A DNA stretch of 64,000 nt from Neospora caninum Liverpool. Lineage: Eukaryota; Apicomplexa; Conoidasida; Eucoccidiorida; Sarcocystidae. The notes beneath the pieces are model-generated. The model had not been told where the DNA came from and searched no databases. It worked only from the letters and a program-made list of their open reading frames with translations. The translations under genes and the position numbers were made by a program. The stretch lies in NCBI RefSeq assembly GCF_000208865.1, contig NC_018396.1, positions 4,768,514 through 4,832,513 on the forward strand, read 5' to 3'. Positions 1 through 11,712 of this stretch are shown one piece after another. Each line of letters begins with the position of its first letter. Within the stretch, counting starts at the first letter, position 1.

Positions 1-3000
1 TTCATGAAGGAGTTCGCATCTCACGATTACGTCGGAGACATTCTATTCCTCGCTCCGGACGCGCCGATCCATGCGCAAGCATTTTCTGCCGTAATGGAAA
101 GTGACACGATGTCGGCCGATAGAGACGAATCTGCGCCTGCCTCGAGTACCTCGAAGCACCCAACAAAGAATGAAACGAAAGGGGAACAAGCTAAAACAAG
201 ACCAGCTAACGCGGAACAGCGGCTGGCGCTGGGCCCAGCAGGTGGAGATAGTAGAGGACGAAACAACGCACGTGGGAAGAGCACGGTTGCGAGAAGCACC
301 TTCCCTTCTCGAAACGCAGAACAGAAAAGCGCGTTTCTGAACAAAACCTTTATCGCCGGTAACGACCGGCCTTTCGATTTGAGGGGCGTTGGCGGGCCCG
401 GGCGATATGCGACATCATCAGTCTCGACAGAAGAGCGTGTTCTCGATGAGACACACGGGGGCCGGGGACTGGGTTCTCGAGAGCAGTCCGATCAACAAAA
501 CAACTTAAAACGGTCACTGCAGAGAACTCCACAAGTTTCAGAAAGTGGCGAATGGGAAAGTGGGGGCCCGGTCATTCCCAATGATCCTCTGTTCACCCTG
601 CAGTGGGCGCTCGGGTCGCCGCCCCAGGATTCGCATATGACTGCAGAGTTTTGTTACATGCGAGCGCGAGAAGAACTGGAGGGAAGAGCGTCAGAAGCAA
701 TAGAAAGAGGGACAGCTGGCCCCCCGCAGCCGACGCCAAGCAGCTCTCAGCTTGCAAAGGTGAGACAGCTCTGTGCGGCTGCTGGCCACAAGGACAAGAA
801 CGTAACCGGCGAGAAAATCCGATCCACAGCCCTTGCCGAGGAGGCTGAACATGAGCAAGGAGGAGAAACAGATCAACAGATTTGGGAGGACGAAAGAGGT
901 GAGACGACGCCGGACAGTGCCTCGACTCTCCAGTCAGAGACCCATAAAGCAGATGTCCAAGAACTGGAAGGAGACATGGAAAACGGGCCTTCCAGTCCCT
1001 CTCCTAAGACCAGCGCAACGCTGCACGCACTACAAGGCAGCCATATGGGAACAGGTGGAGGTCCAGCAATTGGCGAAAGCTCAGCTGATACAAACAGCAT
1101 TGACATGGTCAAGGCGTGGCAATTGAGTCTTAGTCCTCAGGAGGATGACAAGCGGAAGAAACCGGAAGTCCTCGTTGCTGTTATTGATACAGGTGTGACC
1201 CTGAACTACGCCTCACCAGGCGACGGCGATCACGCCTGTGGCCACACAAAGCCGCGATTCATCTGTTCAGCCGTGTGGCATTCTTGTGAGATAAGCAAGT
1301 GAAACACCGAGCAACGAAAAGGGGATTGGGTCCTCCGTGTGTCAAACATTGCAGTTGCTGCTTCTGGCTGTCCGTTAATAGCACCGACACGTTTCCTTCC
1401 CAGTCTCAGTCGATCGGAGTTTTTTTGCTTACTCTCTCAGGAGTCAACTATATCCACTCAGACCTTGCAAAGAGCATCTGGGTCAACGAGCAGGAGCTAA
1501 ACGGCGTGCCTGGATTTGACGACGACCAGAACGGTTATATCGATGATGTGTATGGCTGGAATTTTCTGCACGGGAACAATAACCCTATGGATGACAACGG
1601 TCACGGCTCTCATGTTGCAGGTTCGTAGTGCCTCCTTCCTTCCTTCTTGTTTCGGTGTTGAGATAGAGAGTCCAAGCGAGCAAGAGAGTATGTAATGGGG
1701 GGAGGCTTACACAGGAGTACTGCGACTGGAAAAACTGGCTTTCCCGCTCGTGACCCGGTCACGCCAGAAAACGAAAACACTATAAGCCTTAATACGCATA
1801 TATATATATATATACATAGATAGAAATATACATATGAATAGGTGTACTGCCTCTCTAATCCACTCCTCCTGCCTGACTCAAGTGTTCCGCTGCTGCTCTT
1901 GTAGTGCGGTGTTGGAAGTGTTTGTGTTGATCCACTCCGGTTCCTCTCGGCACTTGTTTTCTGGACAGCGGTTCATGTCTAGACTATCCTTGTGTTGGGC
2001 GCATTCTACACTCAGTTCAGGATGTTGTGGTGTGCTGGTGTGAGATTCGCATGTGCCTCACATATACTTTCTTTATGTTTTGTGAATGTGTTAGGGATTA
2101 TTGGAGCTCAGAGGAACAATTACCAAGGAGTGTCCGGCATCAGCAGCCACGCTCGGATCATCGCACTGAAGATTCTTAATAAAAAGGGAGAAGGAGATGT
2201 GTCGCATGCAATTCCGGCAATCCGATACGCTCTCGACAATGGTGCCAAAGTTATTACCAATTCGTGGGGCGGCATCTCAGGTGAAAACCTCAATTTTTCT
2301 GGACCAGAAAGAAGTCACTTACGTGTTTTTCACGTTTTGTACGTCTTCCATTGGTCCCACATAGCGTATAGACTCATATCTCTGGAGACCGATCTCAAAG
2401 TAAACATTTTTCCCTCATCGTGGTTGTGTCCGTAGAAACGGGCTGCAAGACAGCGGTGTTGGCCCCGTCACGAGACCCCAGAGTTCCTTTTTTTACCGTA
2501 TCGGAAACGAAATGTACCCGGTTTTTGTCTAATAATCAGTCATCAGGAAAAGCATGCGACTCTTGAAGGTTAAAAAAGTGTCGCCATCTCGTCACGCAGT
2601 CAGGCCCAACCGGTGCCGGCGTGTTTTTTGAGCAGTCAGCGTCTTATTCAGTCAGGAAGTGAACCACCAAAACGGATCGTCCGTACATCGTTCTTCTGAA
2701 CAGCCGTCCCACTGAGTACGCGGATTATCGGGTGTCGCTGTTCTGTCCTCAGGCCCAGGAACTCAGATTTTGGGAGTTCTGTTGAAGGAGGCAGTCGCTG
2801 ACGCGAGTGGAAGCGTCTTTGTTATCGCAGCAGGAAATGATGGCATGGATATTTCGAAGGATCCGTATTACCCAGCTTCTTTCTTAAGGGACTGGACCAT
2901 CACGGTGGCAGCTCATGCACGTGATGGTGCCTTACCGAAATGGTCAAACTATGGCCACAATACTGTTCACCTTACAGCACCGGGGGAAAACATCACCAGC

Positions 3001-3468
3001 ACATGGATGGGGAGTGGATACCGCCTGAGCAGCGGAACGTCAATGGCGGCACCTATGGTCAGTGGCGTTGCCGCAGAGATCCTCGCCTACAATCCTATGC
3101 TTCAACCTCAGCAAGTGGTGGATGTGCTTGTCCAAAGTGCCATCACGGATAAACGACATGCGAATGTCTCTCTCACAGGAGCCCGTCTGAACGCGTATCG
3201 GGCTATTGTTCTTAGTCAGCTTCAATTCATCTCACTATCCCCCGCGGAACTACATGTCGGCGGAACTGCAGATCCTATCGGAGAAGTGGAAATTCTTTTT
3301 CAGTCACTCATGCTCCCCCCTGGTGTGTACGAAGGGAATATCGAGCTCGTGTACTCCAGACGCCTAGCCAGCACGCGAGGCCTGGGGGTTCTCTCGGGCG
3401 TTCTCAAGCGAAGAATCGTCCAACTGGTTCAAGTGACCCTGCCTGTAAAGTTAACAATCGTCCAATGA
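1..3468 (+). CDS. Subtilisin-like serine protease (S8 family), 5' end possibly truncated by the window
   Basis: Secretory-type subtilase. Exons by splice signals and frame: 1-1192, 1441-1620, 2095-2280, 2753-3468, all joined in phase 1; 756 codons if the ATG at base 4 is used. The frame is open from base 1 and no signal peptide follows that ATG, so the true start may lie upstream. Residues counted from base 4: about 375 poorly conserved, Ser/Glu/Gly-rich pro-region residues, then catalytic Asp395 (VAVIDTG), His451 (NGHGSHVAG), oxyanion Asn547 (AAGND) and Ser615 (SGTSMAAP). The D-H-N-S spacing is normal for the family. About 140 residues follow the catalytic Ser, including a beta-rich tail, with no transmembrane segment. 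Coccidian subtilases process secretory-organelle and surface proteins; which paralogue this is cannot be told here. The splice joining the Asp exon to the next recreates a canonical DTGVNYIHSDLA. Family assignment is very secure; the start is not. Confidence 0.93.
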
Positions 3469-5105
3469 TCGTCTGAACAGATCCGTCACGCTTACGACTA
3501 AAACACATCTGACACCATCAATAGACGTCAAGGCGGAGATATTCTGGACACTCATGATCGACGGGAACCGTATGGGTCACGCATGCATGCATGTGTATAT
3601 ATGCATGTATTCTGGCATGGAAGAGCGGGTGCATGGCTCGCTGTCAATATTTGTTTCTGTATGTAACAGGAAACATTTTCTAAATGACAGGTTCACTTGC
3701 AAGCAGGCGAAGCCTTCGTCAGTCGTAGGCTTCCACCAGTCCAGGCGCGATCGCCAGCGATCTGGTTGGCTCGGTACAATTACATTCCAACTTCTTGAGG
3801 TTTTACTACATTCAAAACTCTACCTTTTCGATCTCTGCTCGAATACTGTCGAGAGATTGGGAAAATAAATTCCCTCTGTGTGGCTAAGTGTTACTCCGAC
3901 ACTCCGCGAGGGAAAATCAAGCGTTCTCCAGAAAGCGTGGTCTGGACAACAATACACCAACTTCAGGATCTTTCTGCTACTACTCTGGCAACGACCCAGC
4001 AGCTAACCCAAGTCCGTAGTTTCGTGTATGATCCTGGAAGTCCACGAGCACGCAGTTCTGGAACTTGTGCTACGTGCATAAAAGCAAGCTATGCTCACAT
4101 ATACGCATACTCTGGGCACCCCGTCACTGGTCTTCCGATTAATTTGCGGGAAAGGGTTCATTCGAATGTGTGAATGAATGAGGAGAATGCACATTCGCAT
4201 GAAGTCATTGTACACTTCCTTGGCTGCCAACTTTGAAGATGAAATCAGTGCTTGAGTCGACAGCGTACGTAGACGAGGCACATTTACACATGAGAAGTGA
4301 GCGTACATGCCAAACTAATAGGCCGCCTGGAAAGGAAAGCAGTGATCGACTGGATCACAGCATATGTCGCTGAGCCAGAATTAATACAAAGAAAACCCAA
4401 GAAACGCTGGCTTGATGCGATAGGTGTGTGGTCCACGAACTATAAAAGCGCAAATTCCCCCCCTGAAAAACAGATTGCACACCACAGGAGAGTACGCTTA
4501 GACAGAGAGGCAAGCTGGTTTTGCTTGCTTGCTGTACCATGTAATTCTTCGCTAACAGGAAAGAGTAAACGGATTCTTAGAGCGGGTGCTCGATCAGTAC
4601 GAGCCGTCTAGCGAATAGTTTCTTGCCACGTTTCCCATCGTGAGATAGTGCATGTGCATGCTGGATGCATGCGACGAAACCTTGGCATTCCCCGATTTGA
4701 TTCAGTACGCCTCAAGCGCACGCACTTTCGGGTGAATATATCTCGGCAAGTTCATCCGAAGAGAAGCGATCTGGTACTCAGAGTCTGCCTCTACGTGTAC
4801 ATCGTTTGCCCTTTTGGTGCTTGGTGGAACTATCGAAATTTCGCGGTTATGTGCTGCTGCGCGTCGTGACAAGCCGGTGTCTCTCAACGTGGCCGATGAA
4901 CGCATGGTGACTGTCATTGCCATCCTACGATGGGTTGCCACCTTCAAAACTTCTCCAGTCGAATTTCATTTCTTGCATTTTCCAGGGGCACCGTTTGTAG
5001 GAAAAAGTTCTGAGGAAAAGAATGCGAATGGCGATTAGTTGCATGCAGGAACGGGCGCTATTGGCAGAGACTCCAACGCGCCAACTACAGCTGCGGTAGA
5101 TCGCA
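3469..5105. other. Intergenic, protease 3' flank and methyltransferase 5' flank
   Basis: The open frames here are short, overlap on both strands and match no family I recognise. It should contain the protease 3'UTR and the methyltransferase promoter and 5'UTR. TGCATGC motifs near its right half are listed separately. Confidence 0.5.
4655..5046 (+). promoter_or_regulatory. TGCATGC motifs upstream of the methyltransferase
   Basis: The palindromic 7-mer TGCATGC occurs at 4655-4661, 4666-4672 and 5040-5046, the last about 60 bp before the methyltransferase ATG at 5106. This 7-mer is a described apicomplexan promoter element, a candidate ApiAP2 factor site. It also occurs in other non-coding parts of the window, so function here is only suggested by position. 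Confidence 0.3.
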
Positions 5106-7521
5106 ATGGCGACTGGAAGAATTATGTTTTCTCTTCCTGTCCCGAGCTCTACTGTTGTCTTTGTTCTCGCCCTGGCCGCAGTTTCCACAACGTCTTTCGT
5201 CCTGAGTGGATGCGCCGAATCTTCTACACTCTGGCGGGCTCATGGACCCCCGCATAACCAGGAGACAAGGCCTGATGTCGCCGACAAATTTGATAGTCTT
5301 TCTTCGCCTGAAGTGGAAAGCCACTTTCCTAGTTCAGCCCTTAGTATGAAGCATGCCCCTGGGGATTCTTGCGCCTCCAACGCAGCTGAACTGCTAGGGG
5401 AGTCGCAAATTGACACAAACTCTCCAGCGTGTAGCGAGAGCGCCGCCGACATCCCCGAAAACCCCGTTCACCCTTTTGCACGTGATGCGGCTGCGACTTC
5501 CTTTACATCGTGCCCAGTAGGCGTGCGCATGTGGTCTGCAGAAAATAACGGGTTTTGTGCGCCTTGTGAACATCGTCCACAATCTAGAGCACGTCGGAGC
5601 AACGCTTCGCAGGTTGTGACGGGAAAAAGTCGACCGGAAAAGGAAGAGCAAAGCACAGACGCTACGGGCATGGAGAATGATGTGCGAGTTTCCCGTACAC
5701 CTGTAAAACACGAAGAAAAAGGACCTCGCTCGCATGTGAAGGCTGACAGAAACAATGGCAATCAGAACACGACTTCGAGTAAAGCAAGTCGTGGGGAGGA
5801 GGGTTCCTCACAAGACGGGAACGTGCACCAAGCTCCGCCGGTGCTTGCAATTGAGTGGAAACGCTTCCCTTACGACTTTGCTCGAGGCGAATTTGAAGTC
5901 CATGGATTTCCACTCTACATAGAAGGACATTCGCGCATCCGCCCTGCACACCTTCAGCAAGATGCTGACACCGGTGAGGACCTATGAGAGGGAGACTGGC
6001 GGCCTCGGTGAAAGAGCGCATCTGTTCCAATTGGTGAACGCGCCTTCTGCAAGAGAGATAAAGGGGGAGATAGGACAAAAACGAAGGAGCGAGAAACGTG
6101 GCATAAAAAGGTGTATTTCAGATCGTCATTGGCGCGAGCGCCTATGCCTTCTCACTAATCTTGGTATCAGGGGATCTACAGGAAGCTGCGAAGTCAAAAG
6201 CTTGCGCATAGTTCCATACTCGTATCTAACTAGGGGGACGGGCGACTACACACGAACCAATGAAGCAAGCAGAGCTGCCTGTGGCCCATCCTTGTCGATG
6301 GGAGAGGGTGAACTGCTGCCTGTCAGGACTCCTAGCATGCAGGCTAAACGCGCAGCCGTATTGCACGCAGCAGTATAGGGTGCGAAGCCGCTTGTGTAAA
6401 GCTTTGGGGTCTTTGGGATTTGTTCCCGGACTCTCTTTCGGCTCGTATGCGCTCGTCTTCCTTGCTCGTGCCTTCTCGATTGTTCATTGGTTCTTCTGCG
6501 TGGCGTGTTCCAATCAGGGAAGTCGATCTGGGACGGCAGCGTGGTTCTTGCGAGGTTCGTTGCTCAGCGTCTGTTCCCTTTGCCCCAAGCGCGTGAGCCA
6601 TCCTCGTCTGCCAAAGATTCGAGGGTGCCTCGATCTAACAAGGGAGCACCAGGAGAGGGAAACACACCACCCCGCCGAGTCGTGCTGGAACTGGGCGCGG
6701 GTGTCGGCGTCGCTGGCCTTGCAGCGGCTGCGGCGCTCGCCGCTGCCACACGTGCGTCTCGGGATCACCAGCGACGCGAGGGAGAAGTGAAGACGTGCCA
6801 AGGAATTGACAGGGATGCTTGTGCGACGCAGAGAGACGTACGCCAGACCAGCCAAGTGTCGAATATCGCAGGTATCGGCGTCTCAGGCACCAATGCCGAC
6901 ATTACAAGCCCACAACGGAATCAAGTTATCGTGACAGACTTGCCATATTGCTTGGAGGCGTTAGCTGAGAATATCAGACGGAATAGGCACTTCGCTGTAG
7001 AGAGGAAGTCTTCTGCACGTACCGCAGATGCTGAGGAGAGTAACGGGAGTGCACATGACGCCGTGAAGACGCAGACGACCATGGACCCGTACGTCGAGCA
7101 AGTGAAAAGCGAGGTGTCTGTATGGCCACTAGACTGGAATGAGCCTGATAAGTTTGCCGAGATTTCTGACGGAGTTCTGAATCCTGGAGAAGTCCAGGTG
7201 CTGCTTGGGGCAGATATTGTCTGGCTGACGAGCCTCGTAGAACCGCTGGTCAAGACGATTGACTGGTTCTTTGAGGAGAATCGAAAGTGGATGCTGCAGA
7301 CCACTGGTGAGACGAGGACCGAAGAAACAGAGAAGATACGCTCGAGACCTTCTCCCTTGGTGGCCTACATCTCTCATCAGACGCGTTCGGAAAAAACGGA
7401 CGAGATGCTGTTCCGCACGCTTTCCGCAACAGGCCTTGAGGTCGAGATACAACAATTTGACGACCCCGTCGCGAACAGAAGTCCAAATATCCGTATCCTA
7501 AAGATTTGGAAAAGCCGCTGA
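5106..7521 (+). CDS. METTL21/FAM86-type (Methyltransf_16) protein-lysine methyltransferase with N-terminal leader
   Basis: Exon 1 5106-5973 and exon 2 6518-7521, phase-1 join, 623 aa. The start ATG has CGCA before it and opens a hydrophobic segment at about residues 7-35, then about 230 low-complexity residues, then a short conserved strand region (WKRFPYDFARGEFEVHGF) and the fold. Motif I is VVLELGAGVGVAGL near residue 345, the acidic post-I loop is VIVTDLP near 426, GADIVW near 520, followed by the usual IDWFF helix and an AYISHQTR strand. The substrate is unknown; family members methylate lysines of chaperones and translation factors using S-adenosylmethionine. About 75 residues separate motif I from the post-I strand, far more than usual. 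The leader suggests a signal peptide or anchor, possibly organelle import, which is unexpected for this family. Family call good; targeting uncertain. Confidence 0.85.
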
Positions 7522-8730
7522 TGCGTCCGCGCGTCACTTCCTACTATTCTTTCATCTGTCACCTTTACGTCAAGTCGCACGCAGTGTCCGACGCCAGGGT
7601 TGGCTTTCCTTCGTCTTGGCCGGAAAAGGTAAATATGCTGTCTCTTTTCCCTCTTTGTTTACATCTTTGTTTGTGAACCGCAGAGAAGGCCGTCTTCTAC
7701 GACGGTGGCAGCAATCGTGTACCACTTCGAACGGATTGTCTTTGTTAGTCATGTACCAAGGACCATTGCTGGAGCCAGCATCTGCCAACGTACTCCCGCC
7801 CTCTCGTCTGCTATCTGTTATTAGACAGGATAGCAAACGACAGGTCGGCTTTCGCCGACGAATCTCACTCCGCAAAAGTGGCGCCTACGGTGACTTCTGT
7901 CAGACTATAAGCTGCAACTCGAGAGACGGAAAGAACATAATCCGCTCGCTTGTAGTATTGTATTCTGGAGAAGACGCTTTTTTACATGACAGCTCTACAA
8001 GTTTTTGTTCAAAGCGAGATACGGAATCACAGGGATCATTTGGCCCTTAGCTTCTTAACACTCGCGGCCAGGCTGTGAATGAGGGCATCAAGAGCTGAGA
8101 AAGGCCAGTACGGCTGAGGTTCTTTGGGTTCGGTCTAACATCCCGTTAAGATATATAGATCACATGGCTTCGGGTACTTTGAGATCATATCAACGGCGAG
8201 AAGAGAAGTGTGTTTCAAAGAAAATGGCTGTTTAGCCGGGAAGTTAGCGTCTAAAATATATAACCGGGTATCGACTTAGATGCACAGACGGACATAATTA
8301 ATCCTTACCCTGGTTTGACGGTAATAGTTATACCGCCACAGGGAGCCTCGCGGCGACGTAGTTAAAGCGAAAAGTATGTATTCATCATTAAAACAGCCCT
8401 TAAGTGTAAGCAAAGCATACACTCGTTTTCTTTCGAGACAACGCTATTGTTTTTGACAAAACCAATCGGCAGATGCGAGTAGCCTTCTAGCTCTCATATG
8501 ACTGACATCCAGTTCCACATACGGCTTCTGGATATACATGTTGTTGGCGCATCAGCAGTGCGACAAGTCTCATACACAGGGCATGATTTGAAGCGTTGGC
8601 CTCTGGCATTCAGCAAAGTCTTGCAAGACAGAGGTCCTCATATTACTTCGGCAACTCAGTGAACCTCCGGCGTTGACGAGTTCAAGTGCGCAGCATTCGC
8701 CGAATCAACATACCGTGTTTTAGCCATCAG
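7522..8730. other. Intergenic between the methyltransferase and the SRS array
   Basis: Contains the methyltransferase 3' flank. The longest frame, 7616-8050 (+), has no recognisable domain and is probably chance. AT-rich around 8220-8480. No gene supported. Confidence 0.5.
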
Positions 8731-9599
8731 CGGTGTTTCCCTGGTACCTTCTTTCATCACCCTTCATTGACTGGCCTCTCCCCTCGATAACGCTTACGCT
8801 GGTGACGTTCATGAAGTCGAGATACAAGCGTCACTCGACTCTCATCCAAGCTACGTACCTCACAAATGTATCACCTGATTTGTTATACGTCAATGAGCTG
8901 GGGAGACAAAGTTAGCGAGGACGCTGCGCCGAAGCCCCGCTTTTCTTGTCCCGTCTGTCAGATCAATCTGCTGACCTGGTTGGCCAACATTGTCGTGATA
9001 CGTGTGTGGAATGCGAAGAAAGCATAAACAGATCCGGAAATGGAGAGCCAAAGTCATATTTCTTTGGAGGGAGAGACTCTTCCTCTCTTTCCATATGGTC
9101 ACCTGTCTGCCGACGTGTGTTCCCATCGCCAAGCTCTTTGCCACACACCGGAGTGTAAAAAAATCGCCACGTCTTTGTGTCGCTTTTGATAAATTGAAAC
9201 GACAGGTCGAATGGTACCTCCCTAACGCGAGAGCGAGTCCGTCCCGCATGACCCGCTCAAGCACAAGGCAGGACAGCAACCAGTAACCGTACAGCTCCGC
9301 ATCCCGGTGGAAGATAAAAACAAGAAGAGGAAGCCTGTGGTGGTCTCCGGTTTTCGCACCCTGCTGCTGGCCGCGCCTGATCATAATAGACAAAAAATCG
9401 GCTTTCCAACCTCTGGATGCTGCTGTCACCACGCGCTCCACCCCAGAAGAACCGGACGCTTTGTGCCTAACTCAATTCTGTACGGCGGGGGGACGCTGAA
9501 TGTGTATCTAGCTCTGCAGGAGCCAATGATTATTAGAACTGATGCTGCCGCCTGAAAACGGAAAAATATCACGAAATGATGTGTGAGTGCAAACAGGGT
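8731..9599. repeat. Left-edge copy of the SRS-array spacer
   Basis: Diverged homologue of the sequence found 3' of SRS-C, E and F. Compare about 9130-9300 with 17450-17600: the same run of AAATCGCCAC, TTTGTGT, CTTTTGATA and GCGAGTCCGT landmarks in order. It lies 3' of SRS-A, and no further SRS gene follows on the left, so this is the array boundary. Similarity fades near 8.7 kb. Confidence 0.65.
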
Positions 9600-11712
9600 T
9601 CACCACATAGTTGTCAACACCAGAGACACACTGAAGACAGAGGCAATAAGCGTTGTGCTCCATTTTCCGGCGCTACTTCCAGAGGTCTCAGGCGATATGG
9701 TTGTGGTTTCGGAAGATGTGCCACTTGCTTCGCCGCCGTCTTCTGCCTTCGCCACTTGGATGACTACGTTGCAGTCTTGCGAAGCATCTTGCTTGTCGCC
9801 AGTCTTTCTACACTTGTAATACAGAGTCGTCGGCTGGGCCGGCAACTGCGGCACCGTCAACGTGTAAGCTGGAGGATTGTCGGTGCCTGCTGTGGTAGCG
9901 TGCTTCACTAGGGAAGCACCAGCCAGACGCTCTTTTATACGAACCTGGTCCCTGAATGTGTCTGCTGTGAAGACTTTGTCAAAAAGTTCTGGAGTAAGAT
10001 ATTGGTTGTTCCCGCAAGCAAAGGTTACCGACTGACTAGCAGAGGTGACTTCCAGACTGAGCGTATCATTGTCTCCTTGGCAGGTTCCTAGAAGAGAGAA
10101 AAACACATAGCAGACCCTCAGCAGAAAAAGAAACCATGAGAGCCACACGGGAGCACGCAAGGCGAGAGGCCCGCCCGACCTGTACACTGCACTCCAGGCG
10201 CTGCGAAGCCCCGCCATCAAGTCGCCAGCAAGACACCTGGAGCACGTTTGGATAACCAAAAATGCTCGTAGAATAACTATGTACCATCAACTACAGAGCC
10301 AGAGCAGCGTCGCGCACACGCCTTCTATTCCAAGCGCCGATATAGCACAATAGAACTTGGATCCGGTAAACAAAGACATTCAAGATCTAAACCAGTACTC
10401 CCTCAACAACAGCAAAGGAAATAAGCCAGGAGCTTCTATCGGTTCAGTCGGTAGCTGCTCCAAATAACGTCCCAGGAAAGCAAAGCAAATCCGCGAGGCA
10501 CCGCCGCCACAACACCACAATATACCCTCCATTCTATCTTGATATGTTTGACAGGGGACTCTCGCAAACCGGCCCTAGAGGCTGGTGGGACCGGCTGTGG
10601 TTCACTAGAAACGGTGCTTCTCTTATACTTCGATTGTAGCTGCTGACGAGACAAAGCATCTACGTTTAACATCTCTCTGGTACCTTTTGCGCCCAATATT
10701 ATATTGTTCGCTGACTGACGAACGATGTTGTGGGGCCTCGTCAACTCGGCTCTCGTGACCGTGACAAAACAGTCTGCTTCACAAACACCGCCTTTGTCCA
10801 ATATCGCGACTACTTTTTTATCTACAACGCACCGCCTGTCCACCTTGGCGGCTACACGCTCCAACGACACCTCCGTGCCACTCTTGAAAACCCCCCGCCC
10901 GCAGGTACGAACCCTTATTCGCCAGATGCAGTTTTGGCTCCGTGCAATTGGGACTGTAGGAGACTCCGGTGTTGCCGAGGAAATCCGAAATCCCACCCCA
11001 GTCCTTCCACCTTTCCTTCCTCTGATTGAGAAAATAGTTGCAAGTTGCGGAGCAGAACGAGCCACAGACAAAGACCTCTTTGCAGGTGTTCCGGCCGGTG
11101 CATTGTGCATTTGAGGTGTGATGTCAAGAGTTGAGGTCGCACGGAATTGTCTGCAGACTTACTATGTTCGGGATAACCAGATCCTCGCTTCGGTGGTCCC
11201 CAAATTGAAATCTGAACCGTGCAGTTTTTCTCTGAGGGCTTCTGGGCGACGGGCGTTATGCCGTCACGACTGAGTGTGACGGTCTGTGTCGCGGAGGTGC
11301 ATTTTACATAAATTGTGCTCGCTTGTTGAACGGATGTTGCGGTAATCGAACCGCCGGTGGATTGCGGCTCCCATGTAACATCTGCAAGTGTGAAGTCCAC
11401 GGCGTTCGTGCAATCCGACGTTTCGCATACCTTTTTGACACCCGAGGTGCTCGGGGGAGGGGGATACAGATGCTCAACGCCACTCTCACACGAAAAAGTA
11501 ACTGGGTCGTTGCCTTTTGCATCGAGTTGCAAAACCGACTTACCCGTTGTGCATTGGCTTTGTTCGGCAACTAAAAATTGGAGACGGAAACTGCAAAGGG
11601 AGACCACGAGGAAACATGCACTCAGCCATGAACACAAGCGACGACAAAACACTGGCCGCCTGCCAGCAGCGACCGTCGTGGCGGTCTTCAAGGCCCCTGG
11701 ATTTTGGGTCAT
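9600..11712 (-). CDS. SRS-A: two-domain SAG1-related GPI-anchored surface antigen, D2 lacking one disulfide
   Basis: Exon 1 11712-11163 and exon 2 10087-9600 on the minus strand, donor GTAAGT, acceptor CTAG, phase-1 intron of 1075 bp, 345 aa. The MTQNPG start is chosen because it is shared by all six genes while the sequence upstream falls into two unrelated classes. D1 (exon 1) has six cysteines after the signal core near residues 30-50. D2 (exon 2) begins at GTC and has only four: where the other copies have a Cys pair (VCETDTC or ICQSDGC), this gene reads VFTADTF. It ends in a Ser/Thr linker and a hydrophobic GPI signal. SRS proteins coat the zoite and act in attachment and immune recognition. 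Leftmost and most diverged array member; upstream class U2. Probably functional, as the frame is intact. Confidence 0.88.
10344..10398 (-). repeat. Dispersed short element, copy 1 (in SRS-A intron)
   Basis: 55 bp whose reverse complement nearly matches 28785-28838 (shared core TTTAGATCTTGAATGTCTTT). It sits in the SRS-A intron in inverted orientation relative to copy 2. Identity unknown; a nuclear organellar-DNA insertion or a small repeat family are the main options. Confidence 0.75.
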
